Positions 6,544 to 13,767 of a stretch of 13,767 bases of DNA are shown here, in pieces. Source of the DNA: Betaproteobacteria bacterium (GTDB lineage: Bacteria; Pseudomonadota; Gammaproteobacteria; Burkholderiales; SG8-39); the NCBI GenBank assembly GCA_005881355.1, contig VBDM01000010.1, positions 1 through 13,767 on the forward strand, written 5' to 3'. A model generated the notes under the pieces. The model worked only from the letters and a program-made list of their open reading frames with translations, ran no database searches and had not been told where the DNA came from. The translations under genes and the position numbers were made by a program. Within the stretch, counting starts at the first letter, position 1. Each line of letters starts with the position of its first letter.

Positions 6544-7101
6544 ATGCGCACGTTCAACCGCGTCCTCAATCATCTCGAAGAATGGCTCGTCGCGAGCTTC
6601 ATGGCCCTCGCGACGGGCGTCATTTTCGTTTCGGTCCTGTATCGCTACACCGCCGACGTCGCCTGGATCTGGAGCTACACGCGGCACATCAACCTGACCT
6701 GGGCGCAGGAGCTGTGCATCTATCTTTTCATCTGGATGGCGAAGTTCGGCGCGGCCTACGGCGTGCGCACCGGAATTCATGTCGGCGTCGACGTCCTGGT
6801 GCGGCTGCTCTCACCGCCCAAGCGCCGCTTCTGGATCACCTTCGATCTGCTCGCCGGGGCGTTTTTCACCGGCGTGATCGCCGTTCTCGGGGGCTTGTTC
6901 GTGTTTCGCATGTTCGGCACGGGGCAGGTCTCGCCCGACCTCGAGCTGCCGATGTGGATCGTCTATCTGGCGGTGCCGCTCGGCTCTTCCCTCATGTGCT
7001 ATCGCTTCCTGCAGGTCGCGTGGCGGTTCCGCCGCACCGGCGAGCTCCCTGCGCAAAGCCACGCACATGTCGAAGGCCTCGGCGCGGAGGCGCGGACATG
7101 A
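6544..7101 (+). CDS. dctQ: TRAP transporter small membrane subunit
   Basis: DctQ is the four-helix small permease subunit that partners DctM. The 185-residue protein shows four membrane segments at about 14-34, 53-72, 97-122 and 136-157. It carries the family block TWAQELCIYLFIWMAKFGAAYG followed by R75, G77 and HVGVDVLV, and later SPDLELPMWIVYLAVPLG. An insert of aromatic residues (DVAWIWSYTRHINL, about 38-51) precedes the second helix. There is no strong ribosome site before ATG 6544. The gene lies 51 bases after dctP and overlaps dctM by four bases, so all three TRAP genes form one operon. Confidence 0.95.
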   Translation: MRTFNRVLNHLEEWLVASFMALATGVIFVSVLYRYTADVAWIWSYTRHINLTWAQELCIYLFIWMAKFGAAYGVRTGIHVGVDVLVRLLSPPKRRFWITFDLLAGAFFTGVIAVLGGLFVFRMFGTGQVSPDLELPMWIVYLAVPLGSSLMCYRFLQVAWRFRRTGELPAQSHAHVEGLGAEART

Positions 7102-8387
7102 ACGCCTGGATCATTTTCATCCTGCTGATCCTGCTCATGCTGACCGGCATGCCGATCTCAATCGCGCTCGGACTCACGGTGCTCACCTTCCTCTTTTTCA
7201 TGACCGACCTTCCGGCGGAACTGGTGTCGCAGCGCTTGTTTACCGGGCTCGACCAGTTCGCCATCATGGCGATTCCGTTTTTCATTCTCGCCGGAACGTT
7301 TCTCACTCACGGCGGGGTGGCGCGGCGCATGATCCGTTTCGCCACCGCGCTGGTCGGTCACTTCTACGGCGGCCTCGCCATGGCGGGCGTGTTCGCCTGC
7401 GCGCTGTTCGCCGCGGTATCCGGCTCGAGCCCCGCGACCGTCGTTGCGATCGGCACCATCCTGATTCCAGCGATGGAAAAGCAGGGCTATCCGCGCAAAT
7501 TCGGCGTCGGCTCGATCGGCACCGCGGGAGCGCTCGGCATCCTGATCCCTCCGTCTATCGTGATGGTGATCTATTCGGTGTCCACCAACACGAGCGTCGG
7601 CAAGCTCTTCGTCGCCGGCGTCGTGCCGGGCATCCTGCTCGCCGCGATCCTCATGGGCATAACCTGGGTCATCGCCCGGCGCCACGACTACCCGCGCATG
7701 CAGCGCGCGAGCTTGAAGGAGATCTGGGTGTCGTTCTGGGACGCGATCTGGGGGTTGCTCCTGATCGTGGTGGTGATCGGCGGCATCTACGGTGGTGTGT
7801 TCACGCCGACCGAGGCCGCGGCGGTAAGCGCAGTCTACGCCTTCGTAGTCGCCGTATTCGTCTACCGCGATCTCAAGCTCGCCGACGTGCCGAAGGTGCT
7901 GCTCGATTCCGCGAACATGAGCGCGATGCTGCTCTACATCATCACCAACGCGATCCTGTTTTCCTTCCTGCTCACCTCCGAGAACATCCCGCAGGCGATG
8001 GCGCAGTGGATCATCGACAAGCACCTCTCCGCCTGGGTGTTCCTGCTCGGGGTCAACATCCTGCTCCTGATCGCCGGGAACTTCATGGAGCCTTCCTCGA
8101 TCGTGCTCCTGCTCGCGCCCATCCTCTTTCCCGTCGCGATGAAGCTCGGGGTCGATCCCATCCACCTCGGCATCGTCATGACCATCAACATGGAGGTCGG
8201 GCTGATCCATCCGCCGGTGGGGCTCAATCTCTACGTCGCGAGCGGCATCGCCAAGATGGGGCTCACCGAAACCACGGTCGCGTTCGCGCCCTGGATCGTG
8301 ATCATGGTGCTGTACCTGCTGCTCGTCACCTACGTGCCCCAGATCGCGACCTGGCTGCCCAATACCCTGTACAAGGTCCCGGGCTAG
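7098..8387 (+). CDS. dctM: TRAP transporter large membrane subunit
   Basis: DctM is the sodium-coupled transport subunit of the TRAP system. The 429-residue length is typical, with about a dozen hydrophobic segments. Recognisable blocks are LTGMPISIALGLT near the start, MAIPFFILAGTFLTHGGVARRM, AAVSGSSPATVVAIGTILIPAM, GSIGTAGALGILIPPSI, GGVFTPTEAAAVSAVYAF and LIHPPVGLNLYVASGIA. ATG 7098 overlaps the dctQ stop as ATGA, and GGAGG at 7086-7090 is 7 bases away, so translation is coupled. The continuous frame upstream of 7098 overlaps dctQ and is not coding. All key blocks are present, so unlike the receptor this subunit looks fully intact. Confidence 0.96.
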   Translation: MNAWIIFILLILLMLTGMPISIALGLTVLTFLFFMTDLPAELVSQRLFTGLDQFAIMAIPFFILAGTFLTHGGVARRMIRFATALVGHFYGGLAMAGVFACALFAAVSGSSPATVVAIGTILIPAMEKQGYPRKFGVGSIGTAGALGILIPPSIVMVIYSVSTNTSVGKLFVAGVVPGILLAAILMGITWVIARRHDYPRMQRASLKEIWVSFWDAIWGLLLIVVVIGGIYGGVFTPTEAAAVSAVYAFVVAVFVYRDLKLADVPKVLLDSANMSAMLLYIITNAILFSFLLTSENIPQAMAQWIIDKHLSAWVFLLGVNILLLIAGNFMEPSSIVLLLAPILFPVAMKLGVDPIHLGIVMTINMEVGLIHPPVGLNLYVASGIAKMGLTETTVAFAPWIVIMVLYLLLVTYVPQIATWLPNTLYKVPG

Positions 8388-8433
8388 GCGGGCGCGCCTG
8401 ACGCGCGGCGCGGCTTCCGCTAAGCTTCGTCAG

Positions 8434-9378
8434 ATGCGAATCGCCTTCATCGCCGACCCGCTGTCCTCGTTCAAGATTTACAAGGACTCGACCTACGCCA
8501 TGATGGTCGAAGCCGCCAAGCGCGGCCACGAGCTGCATTTCACGCTGCAGGACGGCCTGATGTGGAAGGGCGGCCGGTCCGTCGGGGAGGTATCGCGACT
8601 GACCTTGACCGGAGAAAAAGACCCCTGGTACAGGACTGCACCGCCGAAAGAGACGGCGCTCGCGGAATTCGACGCGGTGCTCATGCGCAAGGACCCGCCG
8701 TTCGACGCCGAGTACGTGGCGAGCACTTGGCTGCTCGAGCTCGCGCAGCGCGAGGGCGCGAAGGTGTTCAATGACCCGCGTGCGATCCGCGACCATAGCG
8801 AGAAGCTCGCGATCGCAAAATATCCGCAATTTACCGTGCCGACGCTGGTCACGCGGCTGGCCGGGCAACTCCAGCAGTTCATCGACGCGAACCGCGACGT
8901 GGTGTTGAAGCCCCTGGACGGCATGGGCGGCGAGTCGGTGTTCCGCGTCGCCGAGCGCGATCCCAACCGCAACGTCATCGTCGAGACGCTCTCGCGGGAC
9001 GGCGAAAAGTCGGTGATGGCGCAGCGCTATATCCCGGAGATCAGCGAGGGCGACAAGCGCATCCTGTTGATCGCGGGGAAACCCGTGCCGCATTGCCTCG
9101 CGCGCATCCCCAAACCGGGCGAAACCCGCGGCAATCTCGCCGCCGGCGGCACGGGCGTCGCGCGGGCGCTTTCGCGGCGCGACCGGGAAATCGGCGAGGC
9201 GCTCGGGCCGGAACTGGCGCGCCAGGGCCTGCTCCTGGTCGGCCTGGACGTGATCGGTGATTACCTGACCGAAATCAACGTCACCAGCCCCACCTGCTTT
9301 CAGGAAATCACGCAACAGACCGGATTCAACGTCGCCGGGATGTTCCTCGACGCGCTCGAGGCGGCCTGTCGGAAATAA
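8434..9378 (+). CDS. gshB: Glutathione synthetase
   Basis: GshB joins gamma-glutamylcysteine and glycine with ATP to make glutathione in the cytoplasm. The 314-residue protein is full length and has the prokaryotic GshB layout. It has an N-terminal MRIAFIADPLSSFKIYKDST substrate domain, MRKDPPFDAEYV (84-95) and NDPRAIRDHSEKL. ATP-grasp elements follow: DVVLKPLDGMGGESVF (155-170), MAQRYIPEISEGDKRIL, RIPKPGETRGNLAAGG (224-239) and EINVTSPT (280-287). No clear Shine-Dalgarno sequence precedes ATG 8434. It starts 46 bases after dctM without an obvious terminator, so some read-through from the TRAP operon is possible. In many betaproteobacteria gshA lies just upstream and the PTS genes just downstream; here the TRAP operon stands where gshA would be. 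Confidence 0.96.
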   Translation: MRIAFIADPLSSFKIYKDSTYAMMVEAAKRGHELHFTLQDGLMWKGGRSVGEVSRLTLTGEKDPWYRTAPPKETALAEFDAVLMRKDPPFDAEYVASTWLLELAQREGAKVFNDPRAIRDHSEKLAIAKYPQFTVPTLVTRLAGQLQQFIDANRDVVLKPLDGMGGESVFRVAERDPNRNVIVETLSRDGEKSVMAQRYIPEISEGDKRILLIAGKPVPHCLARIPKPGETRGNLAAGGTGVARALSRRDREIGEALGPELARQGLLLVGLDVIGDYLTEINVTSPTCFQEITQQTGFNVAGMFLDALEAACRK

Positions 9379-9481
9379 GCCTGCGTCTGTCACTGCTGAC
9401 GGGGAAACCGAGGCGCGAGCCGAGGTCGGGGCTTGAGGCAGGCCGCGCAAGCTCTTCGCGCGCCCGGTCCCTTGGAACCCC

Positions 9482-9510
9482 TTACCGAATTTCCGCCGTC
9501 GCTGCACAAT
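9482..9510 (+). promoter_or_regulatory. Possible promoter of the PTS operon
   Basis: In the 179-base gap between gshB and the EIIA gene, TTACCG (9482-9487) and CACAAT (9505-9510) are separated by 17 bases. The matches to consensus are only partial (3 and 4 of 6). A small dyad AAGCC/GGCTT (9511-9515 and 9526-9530) lies at the expected start of transcription. The rest of the gap holds no convincing gene. Confidence 0.3.
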
Positions 9511-9557
9511 AAGCCTTTCGCTTGAGGCTTCCTCGTTCGGCTTGCAAAGGAATTTCC

Positions 9558-9971
9558 ATGATCGGAATTCTGATCGTCTCGCACGGCGCTTTCGGCGAGG
9601 CGCTCATTCACAGCGCGAGCCACGTGCTCGGCAAACGGCCGCTTCAGGTCCAGCAGCTCGGCGTCACGGTTCACGACGATCCCGCGGCCATCCTCCCCCA
9701 GGCGCAGGAACTCGTGCGCCAGCTCGACAGCGGCGAGGGCGTGCTGGTGCTGACCGACATCCTCGGCGCGACGCCCTCCAACATCGCGACGCGCCTGCTC
9801 GCGCCGGGCAGGGTCGAGGGCCTCGCGGGCGCTAGCCTGCCGATGCTGATCCGGGCGCTCACCTATCGCGAGGAGCCGCTCGCCGCCGTGGTGCAGAAAG
9901 CGGTGAGCGGTGGATGCGACGGCGTGATTCGGCTGAATTCCGAGATCCGCAATGCAGCGAACCGAAGCTGA
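9558..9971 (+). CDS. PTS EIIA component, mannose/fructose family
   Basis: The 137-residue protein is a stand-alone EIIA of the mannose-class phosphotransferase system. It accepts phosphate from HPr on a histidine, here H9 in LIVSHGAFG, and has the conserved LTDILGATPSN motif with D67. No EIIB or EIIC is encoded in the window, and such lone EIIA proteins in betaproteobacteria are generally seen as regulatory rather than sugar-transporting. AAGGA at 9547-9551 lies 6 bases from the ATG. A longer frame from 9522 adds residues not found in the family. The gene overlaps ptsH by 20 bases, so expression of EIIA and HPr should be tightly linked. Confidence 0.93.
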   Translation: MIGILIVSHGAFGEALIHSASHVLGKRPLQVQQLGVTVHDDPAAILPQAQELVRQLDSGEGVLVLTDILGATPSNIATRLLAPGRVEGLAGASLPMLIRALTYREEPLAAVVQKAVSGGCDGVIRLNSEIRNAANRS

Positions 9972-10221
9972 AATCGTCAACAAGCTGGGGCTGCACGCGC
10001 GCGCCGCGGCCAAGCTCACGCAGGTCGCGAGCGGCTTCGCTTCGGAGGTGTGGTTGTCGCGCAACGGCCGGCGCGTGAACGCGAAGAGCATCATGGGCGT
10101 GATGATGCTCGCCGCGGGCAAGGGCAGCCGCGTCACCATCGAAGCCGACGGCGAGGACGCCCAAAGCGCGCTCGCCGCCCTCGTGCAGCTCATCGCCGAG
10201 CGCTTCGGGGAACAGGAGTGA
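9952..10221 (+). CDS. ptsH: Phosphocarrier protein HPr
   Basis: HPr carries phosphate from Enzyme I to EIIA proteins. The 89-residue protein has the active H15 in NKLGLHARAAAK. It also has S46 in AKSIMGVMML, the residue phosphorylated by HPr kinase/phosphorylase, which occurs in betaproteobacteria as well as Firmicutes. The protein may therefore be under metabolite control by HprK, whose gene is not in the window. The ATG lies within the end of the EIIA gene, with only a weak GAG before it, consistent with translational coupling. Its stop is 7 bases before ptsI. Confidence 0.96.
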   Translation: MQRTEAEIVNKLGLHARAAAKLTQVASGFASEVWLSRNGRRVNAKSIMGVMMLAAGKGSRVTIEADGEDAQSALAALVQLIAERFGEQE

Positions 10222-10228
10222 GGCCCGG

Positions 10229-11983
10229 GTGAAACCCGCGGAAAACCCCTCCGGCGTCGGCGCGAGCTTTACGCTGCACGGCGCCGGCGTCTCCGGGGGA
10301 ATCGCGATCGGCCAGGCGCATCTGGTCTCGACCGCGCGGCTGGAGGTCGCGCACTACGAAGTCGCGCCGCCGGAAATCGAGGCCGAGCTCGAGCGCTTCG
10401 ACCGGGCGATCGCCCAGGTCCAAGGCGAGCTCGCCGCGCTGCAGGCGAGCATTCCCGCCGGCGCACCGGCAGAGATGAAGGCGATCCTCAGCCTGCACGC
10501 GATGCTGCTCAACGACGCCAACCTCTCCACGGTGCCGCGCACTCTGATCCGCAACCGCCGCTGCAACGCCGAGTGGGCGCTGACGCTGCAGATGGATTAC
10601 CTCGCGTCCCAGTTCGAGGAGATGGAGGATCCGTACCTGCGCGAGCGCAAGCAGGACATCGTGCAGGTGGTCGAGCGGGTGCTGAAGGCGATGCTCGGCA
10701 CCGGGCACGCGCCTTCGGCGCCCTCGCACGAGGAGGACCTGATCGTGGTGGCGCACGACCTGTCGCCAGCCGACATGATTCTCTTCAAGCAGCACCGATA
10801 CGCGGGCTTCGTGACCGACCTGGGCGGGGTGACCTCGCACACCGCGATCGTCGCGCGCAGCCTCAACATCCCGGCGATCGTCGGCCTGCATCACGCGCGC
10901 AGCATGATCCGGGAAGGCGAGCCTGTGATCGTCGACGGCCGCGAAGGCGTGCTGATCGTCAATCCGGGCAGGCAGGTGCTCGACGAGTACCGCGAGCGCA
11001 GCCGCCTGCTCGAGATCGAGCGGCAGAAGCTCAAGCGCCTGCGCAACGCGCGCTCGGCCACGATGGACGGCGCCGCGGTCGAGCTTCAGGCCAACATCGA
11101 GCTGCCGCAGGACGTGGAGGAGGCGAGGGAGGCGGGCGCCGCGGGCATCGGCCTTTTCCGCAGCGAGTTCCTGTTCCTCAACCGGGACGATCTTCCTTCC
11201 GAAGACGAGCAGTTCGAGGCCTACCGGCAGGTGGCCGATGCGATGCACGGCAGGCCGGTCACGATACGCACGCTGGACCTTGGAGCCGACAAGAGCATCA
11301 ACGGCGCCGACCGTGGGGGCCCCAATCCGGCGCTCGGCCTTCGCGCGATCCGCTTCTGTCTCGCCGAGCCGCAGATGTTCCTCACGCAGCTGCGCGCGAT
11401 CCTGCGCGCCTCGCGCTACGGAAAGATACGCCTGCTCATCCCGATGCTCGCCCACGCCCACGAGGTGGAGCAGACGCTCGCCGCGGTCCGGCACGCCAAG
11501 GAAATGCTCGACGGCCAGAGGATCCCGTATGACCGGCGCATCGCGATCGGCGGCATGGTCGAGGTGCCGGCCGCCGCCCTGTCGCTGAAATACCTCGCCC
11601 GCGACCTCGATTTCCTGTCGATCGGCACCAACGACCTGATCCAGTACACGCTCGCGATCGACCGCACCGACGATGCGGTGGCGCACCTGTACGATCCGCT
11701 GCACCCCGCGGTGCTGCAGCTGGTCGCGCAGACCATCCGCAGCGCGAAACGCGCCAAGACCCCGGTCGCGGTGTGCGGGGAGATGGCGGGCGATGCCGCC
11801 ATGACGCGCCTGCTGCTCGGGTTCGGCCTGCGCGAGTTCTCCATGCATCCGGCGCAGTTGCTCGCGATCAAGCAGCAGGTGTTGCGCACGCGGCTCAAGG
11901 AAGTGGAGGAACTGGCCGCGCGCGTCGGCCGCGCTCACGACCCGGCGAAGGCCCGCGCCCTGCTGGCGAAGCTCAACGCCTGA
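10229..11983 (+). CDS. ptsI: PTS Enzyme I (phosphoenolpyruvate-protein phosphotransferase)
   Basis: Enzyme I takes phosphate from phosphoenolpyruvate and passes it to HPr. The 584-residue protein has the normal three parts: an N-terminal HPr-binding domain, the phosphohistidine domain with H204 in DLGGVTSHTAIVAR, and the C-terminal PEP-binding barrel. Barrel residues visible include R311 in GLFRSEF, R347 in TIRTLDLGADK, E445 in GGMVEVP, D469 in IGTNDL and C516 in AVCGEMAGD, all expected for catalysis. The start is GTG at 10229, with AGGAG at 10214-10218 ten bases upstream. The first twelve residues (KPAENPSGVG region) extend beyond the usual (A)SFTLHG start, but no later start codon fits. It is part of the EIIA–HPr–EI operon. 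Confidence 0.97.
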   Translation: MKPAENPSGVGASFTLHGAGVSGGIAIGQAHLVSTARLEVAHYEVAPPEIEAELERFDRAIAQVQGELAALQASIPAGAPAEMKAILSLHAMLLNDANLSTVPRTLIRNRRCNAEWALTLQMDYLASQFEEMEDPYLRERKQDIVQVVERVLKAMLGTGHAPSAPSHEEDLIVVAHDLSPADMILFKQHRYAGFVTDLGGVTSHTAIVARSLNIPAIVGLHHARSMIREGEPVIVDGREGVLIVNPGRQVLDEYRERSRLLEIERQKLKRLRNARSATMDGAAVELQANIELPQDVEEAREAGAAGIGLFRSEFLFLNRDDLPSEDEQFEAYRQVADAMHGRPVTIRTLDLGADKSINGADRGGPNPALGLRAIRFCLAEPQMFLTQLRAILRASRYGKIRLLIPMLAHAHEVEQTLAAVRHAKEMLDGQRIPYDRRIAIGGMVEVPAAALSLKYLARDLDFLSIGTNDLIQYTLAIDRTDDAVAHLYDPLHPAVLQLVAQTIRSAKRAKTPVAVCGEMAGDAAMTRLLLGFGLREFSMHPAQLLAIKQQVLRTRLKEVEELAARVGRAHDPAKARALLAKLNA

Positions 11984-11993
11984 GCCCCGACTC

Positions 11994-13190
11994 ATGAGCG
12001 GCCCTCTTTCAGGCGTGCGCGTGCTCGATCTCACTTCGGTGATCCTGGGCCCCTACGCCACGCAGATCCTCGCCGACTTCGGCGCCGACGTGATCAAGGT
12101 GGAATCGCGCGAGGGCGACATCATGCGCCACGCCGCCCCGATGCGCTCCAAGGCGATGGGCCACGTCTTCCTCAACGCGAACCGCAACAAACGCTCGCTC
12201 GTCCTCGACCTGAAGAATCCCGCCGGGCGCGAAGCGCTGCTCGCGATCGCGAGGCGCGCCGACGTCCTCGTCTATAACATCCGGCCGCAGGCGATGGCGC
12301 GGCTCAAGCTCTCCTACGAGGATGTGCGAGCGGTCAACTCCCGCATCATCTACGCCGGCGCGTTCGGCTACAGCCAGCGCGGGCCCTACGCCGCCAGGGC
12401 CGCGTACGACGATCTCATCCAGGGCGCTTGCGGCGTCCCCTGGCTCTTGCTTGCCTCCGGCGCCGAGAGCCCGCGCTATGTGCCGGCGACGATGGGGGAT
12501 CGCACCGTGGGCCTCAACCTCGCCGTCGCGGTCTGCGCGGCGCTTTACTGCCGCGAGCGGACCGGCAAAGGCCAGCGCGTCGATGTGCCGATGTTCGAGA
12601 GCCTGCTGAATCTTCTGATGGGCGATCACCTGGGGGGCCACACCTTCGAGCCGCCGCTCGGCGGACCGGGCTATACCAGGCTGCTTTCAAAAGACCGCCG
12701 GCCCTACGCCACCCGCGATGGATATGTCTGCGTTCTGATCTACAACGACAAGCAGTGGAAATCCTTTTTCGACCTGATCGGCAGGCCCGAGATGCTCGCC
12801 GAACCGCGCTTCGCGACTCCGGAAGCCCGCAGCCGGCACGTCGACGCGATCTACGCCTTCGTCGCGCAAGAGATGAAAAAACGCACGACCTCGGAATGGC
12901 TCGAGGCGCTCGAGCGCGCCGACATCCCGGTGCAGCGCATGAACAGCCTCGATGACATCCTCGCCGATCCGCACCTCGCCGCGACCGGCTACTTCGCCGG
13001 CGTCGATCATCCGAGCGAGGGTAGGGTACGCGCGATGCGCGTGCCCTCGGAGTGGTCCGAAACCCCCCCGGCGTACCGGCGCCACGCGCCGCGCCTGGGC
13101 GAGCACAGCCGCGAGGTGCTGCGCGAGGCGGGCTACACGGATGCCGCGATCGACGCGCTCCTCGCCCAAGGGATCACCCATGCCGGCTGA
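11994..13190 (+). CDS. Family III (CaiB/BaiF) CoA-transferase
   Basis: The 398-residue protein belongs to the family III CoA-transferases, which move CoA between carboxylic acids through an aspartyl-CoA thioester. It has the N-terminal GVRVLDLTSVILGPYATQIL and GADVIKVE block, and NKRSLVLDLKNPAGREAL. AYDDLIQGACG and MGDRTVGLNLAVAV follow; the Asp in MGD is residue 169, the position of the catalytic aspartate in formyl-CoA transferases. RTGKGQRVDVPMFES comes next and the C-terminal half is complete. The substrate cannot be told from sequence; succinyl-CoA or formyl/oxalate-like donors are typical. It starts 10 bases after ptsI, with no clear ribosome site, and overlaps the next gene by 11 bases. 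It is therefore probably cotranscribed with the PTS genes, which is an unusual association. Confidence 0.93.
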   Translation: MSGPLSGVRVLDLTSVILGPYATQILADFGADVIKVESREGDIMRHAAPMRSKAMGHVFLNANRNKRSLVLDLKNPAGREALLAIARRADVLVYNIRPQAMARLKLSYEDVRAVNSRIIYAGAFGYSQRGPYAARAAYDDLIQGACGVPWLLLASGAESPRYVPATMGDRTVGLNLAVAVCAALYCRERTGKGQRVDVPMFESLLNLLMGDHLGGHTFEPPLGGPGYTRLLSKDRRPYATRDGYVCVLIYNDKQWKSFFDLIGRPEMLAEPRFATPEARSRHVDAIYAFVAQEMKKRTTSEWLEALERADIPVQRMNSLDDILADPHLAATGYFAGVDHPSEGRVRAMRVPSEWSETPPAYRRHAPRLGEHSREVLREAGYTDAAIDALLAQGITHAG

Positions 13191-13632
13191 GCGCGGAAAG
13201 TTGCGGGAAATCCTGATCGTCCAGCAGAATGATCCGTCGCTCAGGCGGCGCTGGTTCGAGAGCGATTATTTCGATCTGTTCACCTGGCAGGATCTTGCCG
13301 GGACGTTCGTCAAATTCCAGCTCTGTTACGACGTCGAGCGCAACGAGCGCGCGCTGGTGTGGAGCCAACTCGGCGGTTTCCATCACGACGGGGTGGACCA
13401 CGGCGAGAGTGAGCCTGGATACCCGCAGACGCCGATTCTCGTGTCCGACGGCAAACTCGACTCGGGGACCGTGGTGCCGCGCTTCAAGCGCGAAGCCGCG
13501 GACATCCCGGCCGAGGTGAGCGATTTCGTTCTGGCCAAGATCCGCGAGCACCTCATCGTATCGCACACGAGGAAAATGGGTCGCAAGCGCGTGCGGCGCG
13601 AACGCTGGCAACAGAGAAAATCCGGCTCCTGA
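13180..13632 (+). CDS. Small protein of unknown function, overlapping the CoA-transferase gene
   Basis: The 150-residue soluble protein has no signal peptide or membrane segment and I do not recognise a named family. It looks like a real gene: it starts at ATG 13180 inside the end of the CoA-transferase gene (11-base overlap) and keeps the local codon pattern. It also has an ordered, aromatic-rich core: RRRWFESDYFDLFTWQD (22-38), FVKFQLCYD (43-51), ERALVW (56-61) and TPILVSDGK (84-92). A histidine-rich stretch GGFHHDGVDHGE (65-76) could bind metal, which is only a suggestion. The C-terminus is very basic (RKMGRKRVRRERWQQRK, 131-147) and could bind nucleic acid or phospholipid. The frame continues upstream in the CoA-transferase region but that part is a shadow. 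Confidence 0.8.
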   Translation: MPAERGKLREILIVQQNDPSLRRRWFESDYFDLFTWQDLAGTFVKFQLCYDVERNERALVWSQLGGFHHDGVDHGESEPGYPQTPILVSDGKLDSGTVVPRFKREAADIPAEVSDFVLAKIREHLIVSHTRKMGRKRVRRERWQQRKSGS

Positions 13633-13634
13633 AA

Positions 13635-13663
13635 TTGACCGCCCGGCGTTTATCAGGTAACTT
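13635..13663 (+). promoter_or_regulatory. Possible sigma-70 promoter before the edge structure
   Basis: TTGACC (13635-13640, 5 of 6 to the -35 consensus) is followed after 17 bases by TAACTT (13658-13663), a weak -10 (3 of 6). Transcription would begin near 13670, just ahead of the folded element at 13683-13765. The -35 begins 2 bases after the stop of the small unknown gene. Confidence 0.4.
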
Positions 13664-13682
13664 GTATTTCGCGCCGATTTGA

Positions 13683-13765
13683 TCATCAGCTTGCGGGCGC
13701 AGGAGCAGGAAGCACGGGCTCCAAAATTCCGCTAAAGCGAGGGCAACCCGTTTAGCCGCTGATGA
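13683..13765 (+). other. Possible structured leader RNA (closing helix with two inner hairpins)
   Basis: TCATCAGC (13683-13690) and GCTGATGA (13758-13765) can form an 8-bp closing helix. Inside it, GGAGC (13702-13706) pairs with GCTCC (13718-13722) around an 11-base loop. GCTAAA (13731-13736) pairs with TTTAGC (13751-13756), enclosing a GGG-CAA-CCC hairpin (13741-13749). This makes a three-way-junction layout typical of riboswitches or other cis-regulatory RNAs. I could not match it to a named class, and the strand is inferred from the promoter-like site upstream. The element reaches the window edge, so any gene it controls is outside. Confidence 0.4.
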
Positions 13766-13767
13766 GC

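Noticed and set aside
5461..6780. 439-codon minus-strand frame opposite dctP
   Set aside because: Antisense shadow of the receptor gene; no motifs, no ribosome site.
9379..9557. A small gene in the gshB–EIIA gap
   Set aside because: No frame with a start, ribosome site and normal codon use was found; the longer EIIA frame from 9522 adds residues not shared with the family.
10190..12034. 614-codon open frame on the minus strand opposite ptsI
   Set aside because: It mirrors the codon pattern of ptsI in GC-rich DNA, is arginine/leucine/histidine-rich without domain motifs, and covers three well-supported + strand genes.
13702..13722. Similarity of the GGAGC...GGGCTCC hairpin to the RNase P conserved 5' region
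   Set aside because: The match needs a gap and substitutions in invariant positions, and the rest of the RNase P core does not follow.
13757..13767. CTGATGAG resembling a hammerhead ribozyme core or the end of a fluoride riboswitch
   Set aside because: Only one short box is present. The matching GAAA core is beyond the window and the fluoride GGNGATGG box is absent; an 8-mer match is expected by chance about 0.4 times here.

Overview
The window is high-GC DNA with densely packed genes and looks chromosomal. It most likely comes from a betaproteobacterium (Burkholderiales or a relative). The indicators are an orphan Bug/TctC periplasmic receptor, a gshB–EIIA–HPr–EI gene order, an HPr that keeps the regulatory serine used by HPr kinase, and a membrane-anchored c5-type cytochrome beside nadC. 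No transposase, integrase, phage gene, CRISPR array or insertion sequence is visible. This is an inference from gene content, not a database match.

Left part (1-4150). The window opens inside a CHRD-domain gene on the + strand, which faces a minus-strand block across a strong hairpin. Read in its direction of transcription, that block is nadC, a LOG-family nucleotide phosphoribohydrolase overlapping nadC by ATGA, tRNA-Arg(CCG), a secreted seven-bladed Vgb/SMP-30-like propeller, and a Bug-type solute receptor. The -10 box of the tRNA contains the stop codon of the LOG gene.

Middle part (4151-8387). Divergent from nadC is a membrane-anchored diheme cytochrome c, followed by a textbook intrinsic terminator. 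After only 14 bases comes a VOC-family metalloprotein, and then a complete TRAP transporter (dctP, dctQ, dctM). The periplasmic DctP lacks, in frame, about ten residues of the family's most conserved binding-site segment.

Right part (8388-13767). gshB (glutathione synthetase) is followed by a PTS phosphorelay operon: EIIA of the mannose family, HPr and Enzyme I. No sugar-specific EIIB or EIIC is present, so the relay is probably regulatory. Ten bases after ptsI comes a family III CoA-transferase, which overlaps a small conserved-looking protein of unknown function. Both appear to be transcribed with the PTS genes. At the right edge a promoter-like sequence precedes a compact fold with a long closing helix and two inner hairpins. 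It may be a structured leader RNA for a gene beyond the window.

The most interesting points are the lesion in DctP, the edge RNA structure, the intrinsic terminator placed so that it may attenuate the VOC–TRAP operon, and the coupling of a CoA-transferase and an unknown protein to the PTS operon. I did not find a clear new defence or mobile system.
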